A stretch of DNA of 64,000 nucleotides, taken from assembly GCA_021776195.1 (NCBI GenBank), contig JAJFGK010000060.1:1-64000 (forward strand), read 5' to 3'. The notes under the pieces were generated by a model that ran no database searches, was not told where the DNA came from, and saw only the letters and a program-made list of their open reading frames with translations. Position numbers and translations under genes: made by a program. Shown piece after piece: positions 25,943-34,957 of the stretch (position 1 is its first letter; each line of letters starts with the position of its first letter). The DNA comes from Kiloniellaceae bacterium (lineage in GTDB: Bacteria > Pseudomonadota > Alphaproteobacteria > Kiloniellales > Kiloniellaceae).

Positions 25943-28723
25943 TCACTCCGCCGCGGCTTGCTGCACCTTTTCCACCTTGGCGGCGCAGAACTTGAACTCC
26001 GGAATCTTGCCGAAGGGGTCGAGCTGCGGGTTGGTCAGGATGTTGGCGGCGGCCTCGGCGAAACAGAAGGGGATGAAGACGACCCCTTCCGGCACGTCGC
26101 GGTCCTGGCGAACCTTGAGGACGATGGTGCCGCGCCGGGTGGTGACGCTCACGTAGTCGCCGGGGGTCAGGCCCTTGGCGCGCAGGTCGGCGCGATGCAT
26201 GGCGACGATGGCCTCGGGTTCGAGGCTGTCGAGCACCGAAGCGCGCCGGGTCATGGCGCCGGTGTGCCAGTGCTCCAGCATGCGCCCGGTGGTCAGCACC
26301 ATGGGATAGTCGTCGTCCGGTAGTTCGTCGGGCGGAATCAGGCTGGCCGGGACGATCTTGCCGCGGCCCGAGGCGGTCGGGAAGGACTCGCCGAACAGGA
26401 TCTCGTTGCCCGGCCGATCCTCGGCATCGCAGGGGTAGGTCACCACGTGCTCGCGTTCGAGCCGCTCCCAGGTGATGTTGTTCAGCGACGGCATGACCTG
26501 CTTCATCTCGTTGAAGACATCGCTGACGTGGCTGTAGTCCCAATCGACACCGATCGCGCGCGCCAGATCGCATACCAGTTCCCAGTCCTGGCGCGCCTCG
26601 CCCGGTGGCGGCACCACCTGACGGGCCAACTGGACCTGGCGATTGGTGTTGGTGAAGGTGCCGGTCTTTTCGGCATGAGCCGAGGCCGGCAGGATGACGT
26701 CGGCATGCCAGGCCGTCTCGGTCATGAAGATGTCCTGCACCACCAGACATTCCAGCTTGGCCAGAGCCTGGCGGGCATGGGTCTGGTCGGGGTCCGACAT
26801 GGCCGGATTCTCGCCCATGATGTACATCGCCTTGATTTCGTCATCCAGGATCGCGTGAACGATCTCGACCACGGTCAGGCCGCGCCTGGGGTCGAGCTCG
26901 ACGCCCCAGAAGGCCTCCATTTCGTCGTGGATCTTGGCGCCCTCGACAGAGCGGTAATCCGGAAAGAACATCGGGATCAGGCCGGCGTCGGAGGCACCCT
27001 GCACGTTGTTCTGGCCGCGCAGCGGGTGCAGCCCGGTGCCGGGCCGGCCGACCTGGCCGGTGATCAGACAGAGGGTGATCAGGCAGCGCGCGTTGTCGGT
27101 GCCGTGCACGTGCTGCGAAATGCCCATGCCCCAGAAGACGATCGAGGCCTCGGAGGTGGCGAAGGCGCGCGCGACCTCGCGGATTGTCTGGGCCTCGATA
27201 CCGCAGACCGGGGCCATGGCTTCGGGTGAGAAGGCCTGGATCTTGCCCTTCAGGTCTTCGAATCCCTCGGTGTTGCCTTGGACATACTGTTCGTCTGTCA
27301 GACCTTCTTCCACGATCGTGTGGATCATGGCGTTGAGCAGCGCCACGTCTTGGCCCGGTTTGAACTGCAGCGACCAGGTGGCATGACGCGAAAGGTCCTG
27401 GCGCCGGGGATCGGCCACGATCAGTTTGGCGCCGCGCTTGGCGGCCTGCTTCAAATAGGTCGCTGCCACCGGATGGTTCTGTCCTGGCCGGGCACCGATC
27501 ACCAAGATGCAGTCGCTGTCCTTGGCCGCCGTGAAGGGGGCCGTCACCGCGCCGGAGCCGATGCACTCCATCAAGGCCGCGACCGACGAGGCGTGGCACA
27601 GCCGGGTGCAGTGGTCGACGTTGTTGGTGCCGAATCCGGTGCGAACCAGCTTCTGGAACAGATAGGCTTCCTCGTTGGAGCCCTTGGCGGAGCCGAACCC
27701 GGCCATCGCCGAGGAGCCGTCACGATCGAGCACCGTCTTCAGTCCGGTGCCGGCCTTGGCCAGGGCCTCTTCCCAGGGGGCCTCCCGGAAGACCTGATTC
27801 CAATCGGCATCGGCCAGTTGCATGTCCCAGGCCTTGGGCGCGTCGTCGCGGCGGATCAGCGGCTTGGTCAGGCGGCCAGGATGGTTGATGTAGTCGAAGC
27901 CGAAGCGGCCCTTCACGCAAAGCCGTTGATCGTTGGCCGGGCCGCTGCGTCCGTCGACATAGAGGATCTTGTCGTCCTTGACGTGGACCGTGGTCTGGCA
28001 GCCGACGCCGCAGTAGGGGCAGAGTGTCTCGACCGAGCGGTCCTCGTAGTGCTCGCGTGTGCCCTTCTGGTCGAGCAGGTTGGCCTCCATCAGGGCACCG
28101 GTCGGGCAGGCCTGGACGCACTCGCCGCAGGCCACGCAAGTGCTTTCGCCCATGGGATCGTCGAAATCGAAGATCACCTTGGCGCCCTTGCCGCGGTAAG
28201 CCATGCCGATCACGTCGTTGACCTGGACTTCGCGGCAGGCCCGCACGCACAGACCGCAGTTGATGCAGGCGTCGAGATTGACCCGCATGGCGCTGTGGCT
28301 CGAATCGGAACTGGGTCCCTCTTTGGCGGGAAAGCGGCTTTCGGTCACGCCGAGATCGCTGGCCCAGTGCCAGAACTTGGACTCCGGATCGTGCGAGGTG
28401 GCGCGCGCGGGCTGGTCGGCGACCAGCAGCTCGAAAACCATATCGCGGGCTTTCTTGGCCCGCTCGCTGGCCGAGACGACCTTCATGCCCTCGGTCGGCT
28501 GGCGAATGCAGGAGGCTGCCAGAACCCGCTCGCCCTCGATTTCGACCATGCAGGCCCGGCAATTGCCGTCGGGCCGGTAGCCGGGCTCCGGCGCGTAGCA
28601 GAGGTGCGGAATCAGCGTGCCCTGACGCTCGGCTGCCTGCCAGATGGTCTCGCCGGAAAAAGCTTCGACCTCTTGGCCGTCGAGGACGAATTTGATGGTC
28701 GTGACATTGGTTCCGTCAGGCAT
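25943..28723 (-). CDS. fdsA: NAD-dependent formate dehydrogenase, molybdenum alpha subunit
   Basis: 926 residues oxidising formate to CO2. In order: an N-terminal 2Fe-2S domain (HLCYAPEPGYRPDGNCRACM), two 4Fe-4S clusters (CINCGLCVRAC and CVACGECVQAC), the cluster beside the bis-MGD cofactor (CPYCGVGC), then the molybdopterin domains. The metal ligand is cysteine (C376 in TRLCHASS) rather than selenocysteine, with the adjacent catalytic His. Length and cluster order match soluble FdsA. It overlaps the preceding diaphorase gene by 8 bases. Confidence 0.93.
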   Translation of the reverse strand: MPDGTNVTTIKFVLDGQEVEAFSGETIWQAAERQGTLIPHLCYAPEPGYRPDGNCRACMVEIEGERVLAASCIRQPTEGMKVVSASERAKKARDMVFELLVADQPARATSHDPESKFWHWASDLGVTESRFPAKEGPSSDSSHSAMRVNLDACINCGLCVRACREVQVNDVIGMAYRGKGAKVIFDFDDPMGESTCVACGECVQACPTGALMEANLLDQKGTREHYEDRSVETLCPYCGVGCQTTVHVKDDKILYVDGRSGPANDQRLCVKGRFGFDYINHPGRLTKPLIRRDDAPKAWDMQLADADWNQVFREAPWEEALAKAGTGLKTVLDRDGSSAMAGFGSAKGSNEEAYLFQKLVRTGFGTNNVDHCTRLCHASSVAALMECIGSGAVTAPFTAAKDSDCILVIGARPGQNHPVAATYLKQAAKRGAKLIVADPRRQDLSRHATWSLQFKPGQDVALLNAMIHTIVEEGLTDEQYVQGNTEGFEDLKGKIQAFSPEAMAPVCGIEAQTIREVARAFATSEASIVFWGMGISQHVHGTDNARCLITLCLITGQVGRPGTGLHPLRGQNNVQGASDAGLIPMFFPDYRSVEGAKIHDEMEAFWGVELDPRRGLTVVEIVHAILDDEIKAMYIMGENPAMSDPDQTHARQALAKLECLVVQDIFMTETAWHADVILPASAHAEKTGTFTNTNRQVQLARQVVPPPGEARQDWELVCDLARAIGVDWDYSHVSDVFNEMKQVMPSLNNITWERLEREHVVTYPCDAEDRPGNEILFGESFPTASGRGKIVPASLIPPDELPDDDYPMVLTTGRMLEHWHTGAMTRRASVLDSLEPEAIVAMHRADLRAKGLTPGDYVSVTTRRGTIVLKVRQDRDVPEGVVFIPFCFAEAAANILTNPQLDPFGKIPEFKFCAAKVEKVQQAAAE

Positions 28724-30425
28724 CTTGCAGATCCTCCGGGAAATGCTTCAACACAGAGAGCAGGGGATTGGGCGCGGCCTGGCCGAGGCCGCAGATCGAA
28801 GCATCCATCATCGTGGTGGCCAGCTCCTTCAGCAATGCGCCGTCCCAGCCGCCGTTGGTCATCATCTTGACCGCCTTTTCCGTGCCGTTGCGGCAAGGCG
28901 TGCACTGGCCACAGCTCTCGTCTTCGAAAAAGCGCATCAGGTTGACCGCCACATCCTTCATCGAGTCGCGCTGCGACAGGATGACGACCGCGGCCGAGCC
29001 GATGAAACAGTCGTGCGGCTGCAGGGTGTCGAAATCGAGCGGGATGTCGTCCATCGCGGCCGGCAGGATGCCGCCCGAGGCGCCGCCCGGCAGATAGCCC
29101 TTGAAGGTCTCGCCTTCGGCCATGCCGCCGCAGTACTCGTCGATCAGCTCGCGCACCGTGATGCCGGCCGGCGCCAGCTTTACGCCCGGCTCCTTGACCC
29201 GGCCCGAAACGGAGAAGGACCGCAGACCCTTGCGCTCGTTGCGGCCCTGGCTGGTAAACCAGTCGGCACCTTTTTCGACGATGTCGCGGACCCAGTAGAC
29301 GGTCTCGACGTTGTGGCACAGGGTCGGCTGGCCGAACAGCCCGACCTCGGTGGGGAAGGGCGGCTTGTGGCGTGGCAGGCCCCGTTTGCCTTCGATCGAT
29401 TCCAGCATCGCCGACTCTTCGCCGCAAATGTAGGCGCCGGCGCCGCGGCGCAGCTCCAGGGCGATCGGACCATTGAGGCCGGCGGCCTCGATTTTCTCGA
29501 TCTCCCGTTTGAGGATTTCGATGACCGCCGGATACTCGTCGCGAATATAGATGTAGATCTTTTCGCACTCGGCAACCCAAGCCGCCACCAACATGCCTTC
29601 CAGAAAGCGGTGCGGGTCCATCTCCAGATAGTAGCGATCCTTGAAGGTGCCGGGCTCGCCCTCGTCGCCGTTGATCGCCATCAGCCGGGGTTTGCGTTGC
29701 TGGCGCATGATCTTCCACTTGAGACCGGCCGGGAAGCCCGCGCCGCCCAGGCCGCGCAGGCCCGAATCCTGCATTGTCTTGACCAGGGCCTCGGGGTCCT
29801 GGTCGCCGGACAGGCAGGCCTTCAGAAGCTTGTAGCCTCCGCCGGCGAGGTAGGCGTCATAGTCGTCATAGGCGGGAATTTGGGCATGCGTGTCGCCGGA
29901 GGCCACGGCTTCGCCCAGAGTTTCGACCGTCGCGTGGTCGATGTGGCGATGGCCGACTTCGGCAACGGGGGCGCAGTGGCATCGACCCATGCAAGGTGCC
30001 CGCACCACGCGCACCTTTTCGCCAAGGGCCGCGGGAAGCTGCTCCAACAGGTCTTGGGCGCCCATCAACTCGCAGGTCAGGGAGTCGCAAACCCGGACGG
30101 TCAAGGGCGGCGGCCGGGCCTCGTCTTCAAGGACGATGTCGAAGTGGGCATAGAAGGAGGCCACTTCGTAGACCTCCGTCATCGCCAGTTTCATGATATC
30201 GGCCAGGGCCTGCATATGGGCGGCGCTGAGGCAGCGATGGGCATCTTGAATGAGATGGAGGTACTCAATCAGGAGATCGCGGCGAATCTCGCGGTCGCCA
30301 AGCAGCGCCTGGACCTGTTCCAAGGCTTGCGGATCGACCTGCCGGCCTTTGTTGAACACCGGCGCCTTGCGCCGTCCGGCACCCGGATGATTGCGGCGAT
30401 CGATCTGGCCCATTGTGTCTGTCAT
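28716..30425 (-). CDS. fdsB: Formate dehydrogenase diaphorase, fused NuoE/FdsG-NuoF/FdsB
   Basis: 569 residues fusing the 24-kDa and 51-kDa type modules. The N-terminal part (about 20-170) carries a 2Fe-2S site (VCDSLTCELMG and APCMGRCHCAP). The C-terminal part (from about 200) carries GLRGLGGAGFPAGLKW for NADH/FMN, GAGAYICGEESAM, and the 4Fe-4S motif ESCGQCTPCRNG. It passes electrons from FdsA to NAD+. Start at 30425 or ATG 30413; neither has a strong ribosome-binding site. Accessory genes fdsC/fdhD and fdsD are not visible in the window. Confidence 0.9.
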   Translation of the reverse strand: MTDTMGQIDRRNHPGAGRRKAPVFNKGRQVDPQALEQVQALLGDREIRRDLLIEYLHLIQDAHRCLSAAHMQALADIMKLAMTEVYEVASFYAHFDIVLEDEARPPPLTVRVCDSLTCELMGAQDLLEQLPAALGEKVRVVRAPCMGRCHCAPVAEVGHRHIDHATVETLGEAVASGDTHAQIPAYDDYDAYLAGGGYKLLKACLSGDQDPEALVKTMQDSGLRGLGGAGFPAGLKWKIMRQQRKPRLMAINGDEGEPGTFKDRYYLEMDPHRFLEGMLVAAWVAECEKIYIYIRDEYPAVIEILKREIEKIEAAGLNGPIALELRRGAGAYICGEESAMLESIEGKRGLPRHKPPFPTEVGLFGQPTLCHNVETVYWVRDIVEKGADWFTSQGRNERKGLRSFSVSGRVKEPGVKLAPAGITVRELIDEYCGGMAEGETFKGYLPGGASGGILPAAMDDIPLDFDTLQPHDCFIGSAAVVILSQRDSMKDVAVNLMRFFEDESCGQCTPCRNGTEKAVKMMTNGGWDGALLKELATTMMDASICGLGQAAPNPLLSVLKHFPEDLQDA

Positions 30426-30577
30426 TTGGATTTTCGTACTCTTGGTTGATAGGTTGCTCGGAGAGCTTTAAAACTGGCGCTGCGGCTGTCGGATTTCACT
30501 GCCTGGCAAGCGTCATGGCAAGGTCGGAAACATACACTGGTATACCATATACAAGGGATTCCCGTAGTTCAATGTGG

Positions 30578-30748
30578 TCAATCGACAACGACTTCCAATG
30601 CAATCCGTCCCGCATTGATCAAGACCTTCCCGGCGTTCTCGAAGTTGACGGTGACACGCTTGCCGATGACTGACTGCACCTGGCCAAGGCCCCAACCCGG
30701 CTCGTCGGGATGGCGCACCAGGGCGCCGGGGACGACGTCCAACTCCAT
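30578..30748 (-). CDS. Small DUF3553 protein
   Basis: A 56-residue gene read on the minus strand, easily missed because of its length. The protein contains GALVRHPDEPGWGLGQVQS, then VTVNFENAGKVLI and ends ALEVVVD. This matches the DUF3553 pattern (RHPD-x2-GWGLGQVQS, VNFEHAGK), an SH3-like/CarD-interacting-like small beta fold of unknown function known from alphaproteobacteria. It lies between formate dehydrogenase and chpT and diverges from chpT. Confidence 0.8.
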   Translation of the reverse strand: MELDVVPGALVRHPDEPGWGLGQVQSVIGKRVTVNFENAGKVLINAGRIALEVVVD

Positions 30749-30956
30749 CGTTATCGGTCCTCGATCTTGCTCATCTTGACGGACGCTTTATCGACGGCAG
30801 TGTATGTAGGTCGCTCTAGTTGGCGAAACCCTCTAAGCGACATCGAGGGGGAGCCCAGCGACACGATTGCACATCCAGCGGCGGATCCGGCGCTTGGCGG
30901 CACTCCTGAATTGGTTTGAATTGGTTGCGTCGATTACTTGAAAGGACCTGCGCGGC

Positions 30957-31607
30957 ATGAGCTACCCGATCGATTTGCGAGTCTTCGAGCTGCTTTCCTC
31001 ACGCCTTTGCCACGATATCGTGGGGCCGGTGGGGGCAGTCAACAACGGTCTGGAGATGCTCGAGGACGAAGAACTCGGCATGGCCGACGATGCGGTGAAG
31101 CTGGTCGGCATGAGTGCGCGCAAGGCCGCGGCGGCATTGCAGTTCTATCGTATGGCCTATGGCATGGCCGGCGCGCGCATGGGACTGGATCTGTCTGACG
31201 TGCTCGACTTGGCTTCGGGGAAACTGGAAAAAAACAAGGTCGTGGTGCACTGGGACCGGCCGATCTCGCCGGAAGGGGCACCGGACGGCATTGGCAAGCT
31301 GGCGCTCAACATAATGGATCTCGCGGCCGAGAGCCTGCCGCGGGGTGGCGATCTGACCGTGGATCTGCGCCGGGAGGGCGCCGAGATCGTGGTCGATGTC
31401 CACGCCGCCGGCCAGGGCTGCCATCTGCGGCCGGAAGTTCAAGAGGCTCTGGTTGACGATCCGTCGATCGACGACCTCACGCCGCGGTCGGTTCACGGCT
31501 ACTTTACCCGCACGCTGGCCCGGCGATTGGGCGGCGACCTGACGTCCGGGGCGGAGGGCGACAGCGCCATGCGCTTTGTCGGCCGCGCGCCGGCCAAGGG
31601 CGCCTAG
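30957..31607 (+). CDS. chpT: Histidine phosphotransferase ChpT
   Basis: 216 residues. The phospho-accepting His is H19 in SSRLCHDIVGPVGAVNNGLE, the signature of the family, within the four-helix dimerisation domain. The second half resembles a degenerate kinase ATPase fold (LALNIMDLAAESLPRGG, GYFTRTLARRLGGDL). In Caulobacter ChpT relays phosphate from CckA to CtrA and CpdR, controlling the cell cycle or motility. Start ATG 30957 has AAAGGA upstream. No cckA or ctrA is adjacent. Confidence 0.9.
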   Translation: MSYPIDLRVFELLSSRLCHDIVGPVGAVNNGLEMLEDEELGMADDAVKLVGMSARKAAAALQFYRMAYGMAGARMGLDLSDVLDLASGKLEKNKVVVHWDRPISPEGAPDGIGKLALNIMDLAAESLPRGGDLTVDLRREGAEIVVDVHAAGQGCHLRPEVQEALVDDPSIDDLTPRSVHGYFTRTLARRLGGDLTSGAEGDSAMRFVGRAPAKGA

Positions 31608-31653
31608 CCTCGACCTGACCGGCCGCCGCCAATCCAATGGAATCCGTGAGCCT

Positions 31654-31945
31654 TAGAGCACTTCTTTGTTACACGGAACCATTTGATGGGTCATAGGCGA
31701 TCATTCGGGAAGGCGCGCTGTGCGGCGCGATGCCCCCGGTCTTGCAGATTGGGCATCGGGCAAGCAGCGGAACGCACCCCCATTGGGAGAGGGGGTTCGC
31801 CTATGGCCCACCGAAGGCCGGGTTCTTTTGCCTTCTGGCCGCGTTCCGCTTATCGACCGATACGCGTATCGCTCTTCGAAGCGCGCCTTGCCAGAAGACA
31901 AAATAATCCCGGTCAAATGCTTCCGTGTAACAAAGAAGTGCTCTA
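31654..31945. mobile_element. MITE-like element with 25-bp terminal inverted repeats and TA target duplication
   Basis: Positions 31654-31678 and 31921-31945 are perfect reverse complements (25 bp). With one mismatch the match extends to 33 bp (to 31686 and from 31913). The outermost dinucleotide is TA on both sides, as expected for IS630/Tc1-mariner insertion. The interior is a long, partly palindromic arm structure with matching blocks such as AAGGCGCGCT and AGCGGAACGC and a central hairpin ACCCCC/GGGGGT. No transposase is encoded; the short open frames inside are not supported. It sits 46 bases after chpT. Confidence 0.85.
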
Positions 31946-32008
31946 GAAACGACCTTTAATCGGGTCCGCTTTGGGACAGTCAGTCCTGCCACCCATTCAC
32001 TGTACCGA

Positions 32009-32932
32009 TCACCGGGGACGATCGCCGTCCACCGTGACACGGTGCATGTAGCGCCGCTGACCTGGATAGTCGTTCAGGGCGTAGTGTAGCAGGCAGCGGT
32101 TGTCCCAGAAGGCGACCGATCCTTTTCGCCAGCGGAAGCGGCAGGTGAACTCGGGCCGGCTCGAGTGATCGTAGAGAAACTCGAGCAGTGGCCGGCTTTC
32201 CGCCTCGGTCATGTTCTCGAAGCCGATGGTAAAGGCACGGTTCACGTAGAGGCTCTTGCGCCCCGTCTCGGGATGGGTGCGCACCACCGGATGAAGATTC
32301 TCGATCGCGGGCTGGCCGGCGGCCACGGCGGCGATTTTCGTCGATCGCGTCGCGTTGCGCCTCTCGACGGACTCCCGATCGCTCAGCAATCGATCCGAAT
32401 GCCAACAGCGCAACCCGGCGAGCATCTCCCGCATGCCGTCGGAAAGTGTCTGGTAGGCGAGATACTGGTTGGCGAAGAGTGTGTCGCCGCCGACAGGGGG
32501 CACCTCCAGAGCGTAAAGTATGGCGCCCAGGGAGGGCCGCTCGAGGAACGAGATGTCGCTATGCCAAGCGTCGCCAATGTTGTCCCGGTCGGTCGGCTCC
32601 TTGACCACCGGCAAGATCTCCGGATCGCCCTCCAAGTGGACATACTGCGGATGAACGTTAAGCGCGCCAAAGCGGCGCCCGAAGGCCTTGTGGGCCTCGA
32701 TCGTCAAGTCCTGGTCGCGGAAGAACAGGACCCCGTACTCCAGGAATGCGCGGTGAACTTCGGCGAAGGCCTCGTCGTCGAGGCCGTTGAGGTCGACACC
32801 CGCCACCTCGGCGCCGCAAGCGCCGGCAACCGGTCGCACGACAATTCGCTGGTAGTCTCCTGCCGCTGCCGGAACGGTGCCTGGCTCTGACAGAGCGGTG
32901 CACGGCTCTGCCAGAGCGGTGAATGAAGACAT
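32009..32932 (-). CDS. TauD/TfdA-family 2-oxoglutarate dioxygenase
   Basis: 307 residues. The facial triad is seen as H and D in AWHSDISFLERPSLG and a distal His in NRCLLHYALNDYPGQRR, which also carries the 2OG-binding arginine. HPETGRKSLYVN is typical of the family. TauD relatives hydroxylate taurine, sulfonates, alkyl sulfates or herbicides; the substrate here is not readable. The ATG at 32932 is chosen for GGGGGAAGG just upstream. The first residues are encoded by a small tandem repeat (GCTCTG-x-CAGAGCGGTG twice). Its upstream neighbour is an ABC permease on the same strand. Confidence 0.83.
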   Translation of the reverse strand: MSSFTALAEPCTALSEPGTVPAAAGDYQRIVVRPVAGACGAEVAGVDLNGLDDEAFAEVHRAFLEYGVLFFRDQDLTIEAHKAFGRRFGALNVHPQYVHLEGDPEILPVVKEPTDRDNIGDAWHSDISFLERPSLGAILYALEVPPVGGDTLFANQYLAYQTLSDGMREMLAGLRCWHSDRLLSDRESVERRNATRSTKIAAVAAGQPAIENLHPVVRTHPETGRKSLYVNRAFTIGFENMTEAESRPLLEFLYDHSSRPEFTCRFRWRKGSVAFWDNRCLLHYALNDYPGQRRYMHRVTVDGDRPR

Positions 32933-33014
32933 CGGTCCTTCCCCCACCTGTTCGAGTGCGGCCCCGATGGTGATCCAAGGATGCCGCCCTGTAAATGGCT
33001 AGCCGGCGACCCGC

Positions 33015-34727
33015 CTAGCGCCGCCGCCCCTTGCGTCCCGGCCGGCTCTTGCGGATCGCCCGGCTCAGCAATATGAGCGGCGGGATCCCCACAAGGACGA
33101 TGGCCAGGGACGGCACGGCGGCCTCCGCGAGGCGCTCGTCGGCGGCCAGATTGTGGGCCTGAACGGCCAGGGTGTCGAAGTTGAAGGGCCGCATGACGAG
33201 GGTGGCGGGCAATTCCTTCATGACATCGACGAAGACCACCAGACCGGCGGTCAGCAGCGACGACCACATAATGGGCGCGTGGATCCGGGTGACGGTGTTG
33301 AAGGGGCCGCTTCCCAGGCTGCGCGCCGCGTCGTCCATCGACGAGCGAATCTTGCCCAAGCTGGCCTCGACGGCGTTGAGCGAAATGGCCAGGAACCGGA
33401 CCAGGTAGGCGAAGACCAGGGCGGCGATGGACCCGGTCAGGAGCAGGCCGCTGGAGACCCCGAGGTTGTCGCGCAGGAAGGCGTCGAGCAGGTTGTCGAA
33501 GGCGGCAAAAGGGATCAACACGCCGATGGCGACGACAATGCCGGGCACTGCGTAGCCCATGCTGGCGGCACGGATCGCCAATTGCGCCGGCAGCCGGTGG
33601 TCGAGGCGCGCGCCATAGGCAAGAATGATGGCCAGCAGGACACCGAAGCCTGCCGTCACCGAAGCCAGCAGGAAGGAGTTCCAGGCGATCCGCAAGAGCC
33701 GCCCATCCAAGGCATCGACCCATTCGGCCAGTGCCAGGGCAAGGAGCGTGCCGGCGGGCAGCAGGAAGCCCAGGGTCAGAGGCAGCCCACAGGCCGCCAG
33801 GGCGGCCAGACTGCGCCAACCGCCAAGCCGGTAGCCTGGAAGGTGCTGATAACGGCCGGTCGAGTGATGATAGCGCGCCCGGCCGCGGCTCCAACGCTCT
33901 ACCAGAATGACGAAGAAAACCACGGTCAACAGACCGGTCGCCAACTGGGCCGCGGCGATTCGGTCGCCGAACGAAATCCAGGCCCTGACAATTCCGGTGG
34001 TGAAGGTCGGGACGCCGAAAAAGGAGACCGTGCCGAAATCGGCGAGGGTCTCCATCAAGGCCAGGGCCGTGCCGCCGACGATGGCGGGCCGGGCAAGCGG
34101 CAAGGCGACACGGAAGAACGCACGCCACGGCCCGCAGCCGAGCGTGCGGCTGACCTCGAGCGCGCAAACCGATTGCTCCAGGAAGGCCGCCCGCGCCAGG
34201 AGGTAGACGTAAGGATAGAAAACCAGGCTCAACATCGCGACGGCTCCGCCCAGGGAGCGGATTTCGGGAAACCAATAGTCGCCGAAAGCCCAGCCGGTCA
34301 CCGCCCGCAGGTGGCTCTGGAGAGGCCCGGAGAACTGGAGAAAATCGGTATAGGCATAGGCCATCACGTAGGCCGGCACCGCCAGGGGCAGAATCAGGGC
34401 CCACTCGAAAAACCGCCGTCCGGGGAAGCGGCACATGGTCACCAACCATGCGCAGCCCGTGCCGATGACCGGCACGATGATACCCACGCCCAAGGCCAGC
34501 ACCAGTGTGTTGATGAAGTAGTCACCCAGGACCGTGTCGAACAGATGCGCCCAGGTTTCCGTCGCCGGCTGAAAAATGGCCAGCACGACGGACAGGACCG
34601 GAATAGCGAAAAGTGTCGCGATGGCGACGCAGAGCAGCGTGAGCTTGGAGGACCCAAAGCGCGACCGTACCAGCGCCGTGCCGAGCGGCGCTTCTGTTCG
34701 GAGTGGGAGTGCCCCTTGCGTGCTGTC
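33015..34727 (-). CDS. ABC permease, FbpB-type (iron(III)-like), two-part membrane protein
   Basis: About 570 residues with two copies of a six-helix permease unit. The first coupling loop is ALEVSRTLGCGPWRAFFRVA, the second SMDDAARSLGSGPFNTVTRI. Such double-length permeases import ferric iron or related cargo. No binding protein or ATPase is next to it. Start uncertain: the frame is open to 34862, but that would run through the terminator of the upstream gene (34838-34888). TTG 34727, with GGACGG upstream, is taken as a plausible start about 25 residues before the first helix. Confidence 0.78.
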   Translation of the reverse strand, partial: DSTQGALPLRTEAPLGTALVRSRFGSSKLTLLCVAIATLFAIPVLSVVLAIFQPATETWAHLFDTVLGDYFINTLVLALGVGIIVPVIGTGCAWLVTMCRFPGRRFFEWALILPLAVPAYVMAYAYTDFLQFSGPLQSHLRAVTGWAFGDYWFPEIRSLGGAVAMLSLVFYPYVYLLARAAFLEQSVCALEVSRTLGCGPWRAFFRVALPLARPAIVGGTALALMETLADFGTVSFFGVPTFTTGIVRAWISFGDRIAAAQLATGLLTVVFFVILVERWSRGRARYHHSTGRYQHLPGYRLGGWRSLAALAACGLPLTLGFLLPAGTLLALALAEWVDALDGRLLRIAWNSFLLASVTAGFGVLLAIILAYGARLDHRLPAQLAIRAASMGYAVPGIVVAIGVLIPFAAFDNLLDAFLRDNLGVSSGLLLTGSIAALVFAYLVRFLAISLNAVEASLGKIRSSMDDAARSLGSGPFNTVTRIHAPIMWSSLLTAGLVVFVDVMKELPATLVMRPFNFDTLAVQAHNLAADERLAEAAVPSLAIVLVGIPPLILLSRAIRKSRPGRKGRRR

Positions 34728-34837
34728 CAAGACCTGGTTCCGTCCTCTTGACCCCGTCGGCCGCGCCACCTCGCCTCTTTTTGGGCGGTCAACGTCGCGA
34801 AGTGATAATGAGAGGCACTCGCAAGCGTCTGGCAAGT

Positions 34838-34888
34838 AAAAAACCCACCGAGGCCACCGCATCGTTGCGCGATGCTGCCTCGGTGGGT
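34838..34888 (-). terminator. Terminator of the DM13 gene (minus strand)
   Basis: ACCCACCGAGGC (34843-34854) pairs perfectly with GCCTCGGTGGGT (34877-34888); inside, GCATCG pairs with CGATGC. In minus orientation the stem is followed by six T (A-run 34838-34843). It lies 70 bases beyond the DM13 stop and separates that gene from the ABC permease. Confidence 0.85.
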
Positions 34889-34957
34889 CCTTGATCCGCG
34901 CTGAACGGGTCTAGCTAGTCCTGGACCGGTGCCCAGGGCAAGCTGTTCCCGATCGCT

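Noticed and set aside
27278..30449. Two long plus-strand frames opposite formate dehydrogenase
   Set aside because: High-GC shadow frames; the minus-strand genes carry all expected iron-sulfur and cofactor motifs.
31683..31959. Small open frames inside the MITE
   Set aside because: They lie within an imperfect palindrome, have no ribosome-binding site and resemble no transposase.
33153..34751. 532-residue plus-strand frame opposite the ABC permease
   Set aside because: Highly charged, repetitive Q/G/R composition typical of the reverse frame of a membrane protein.
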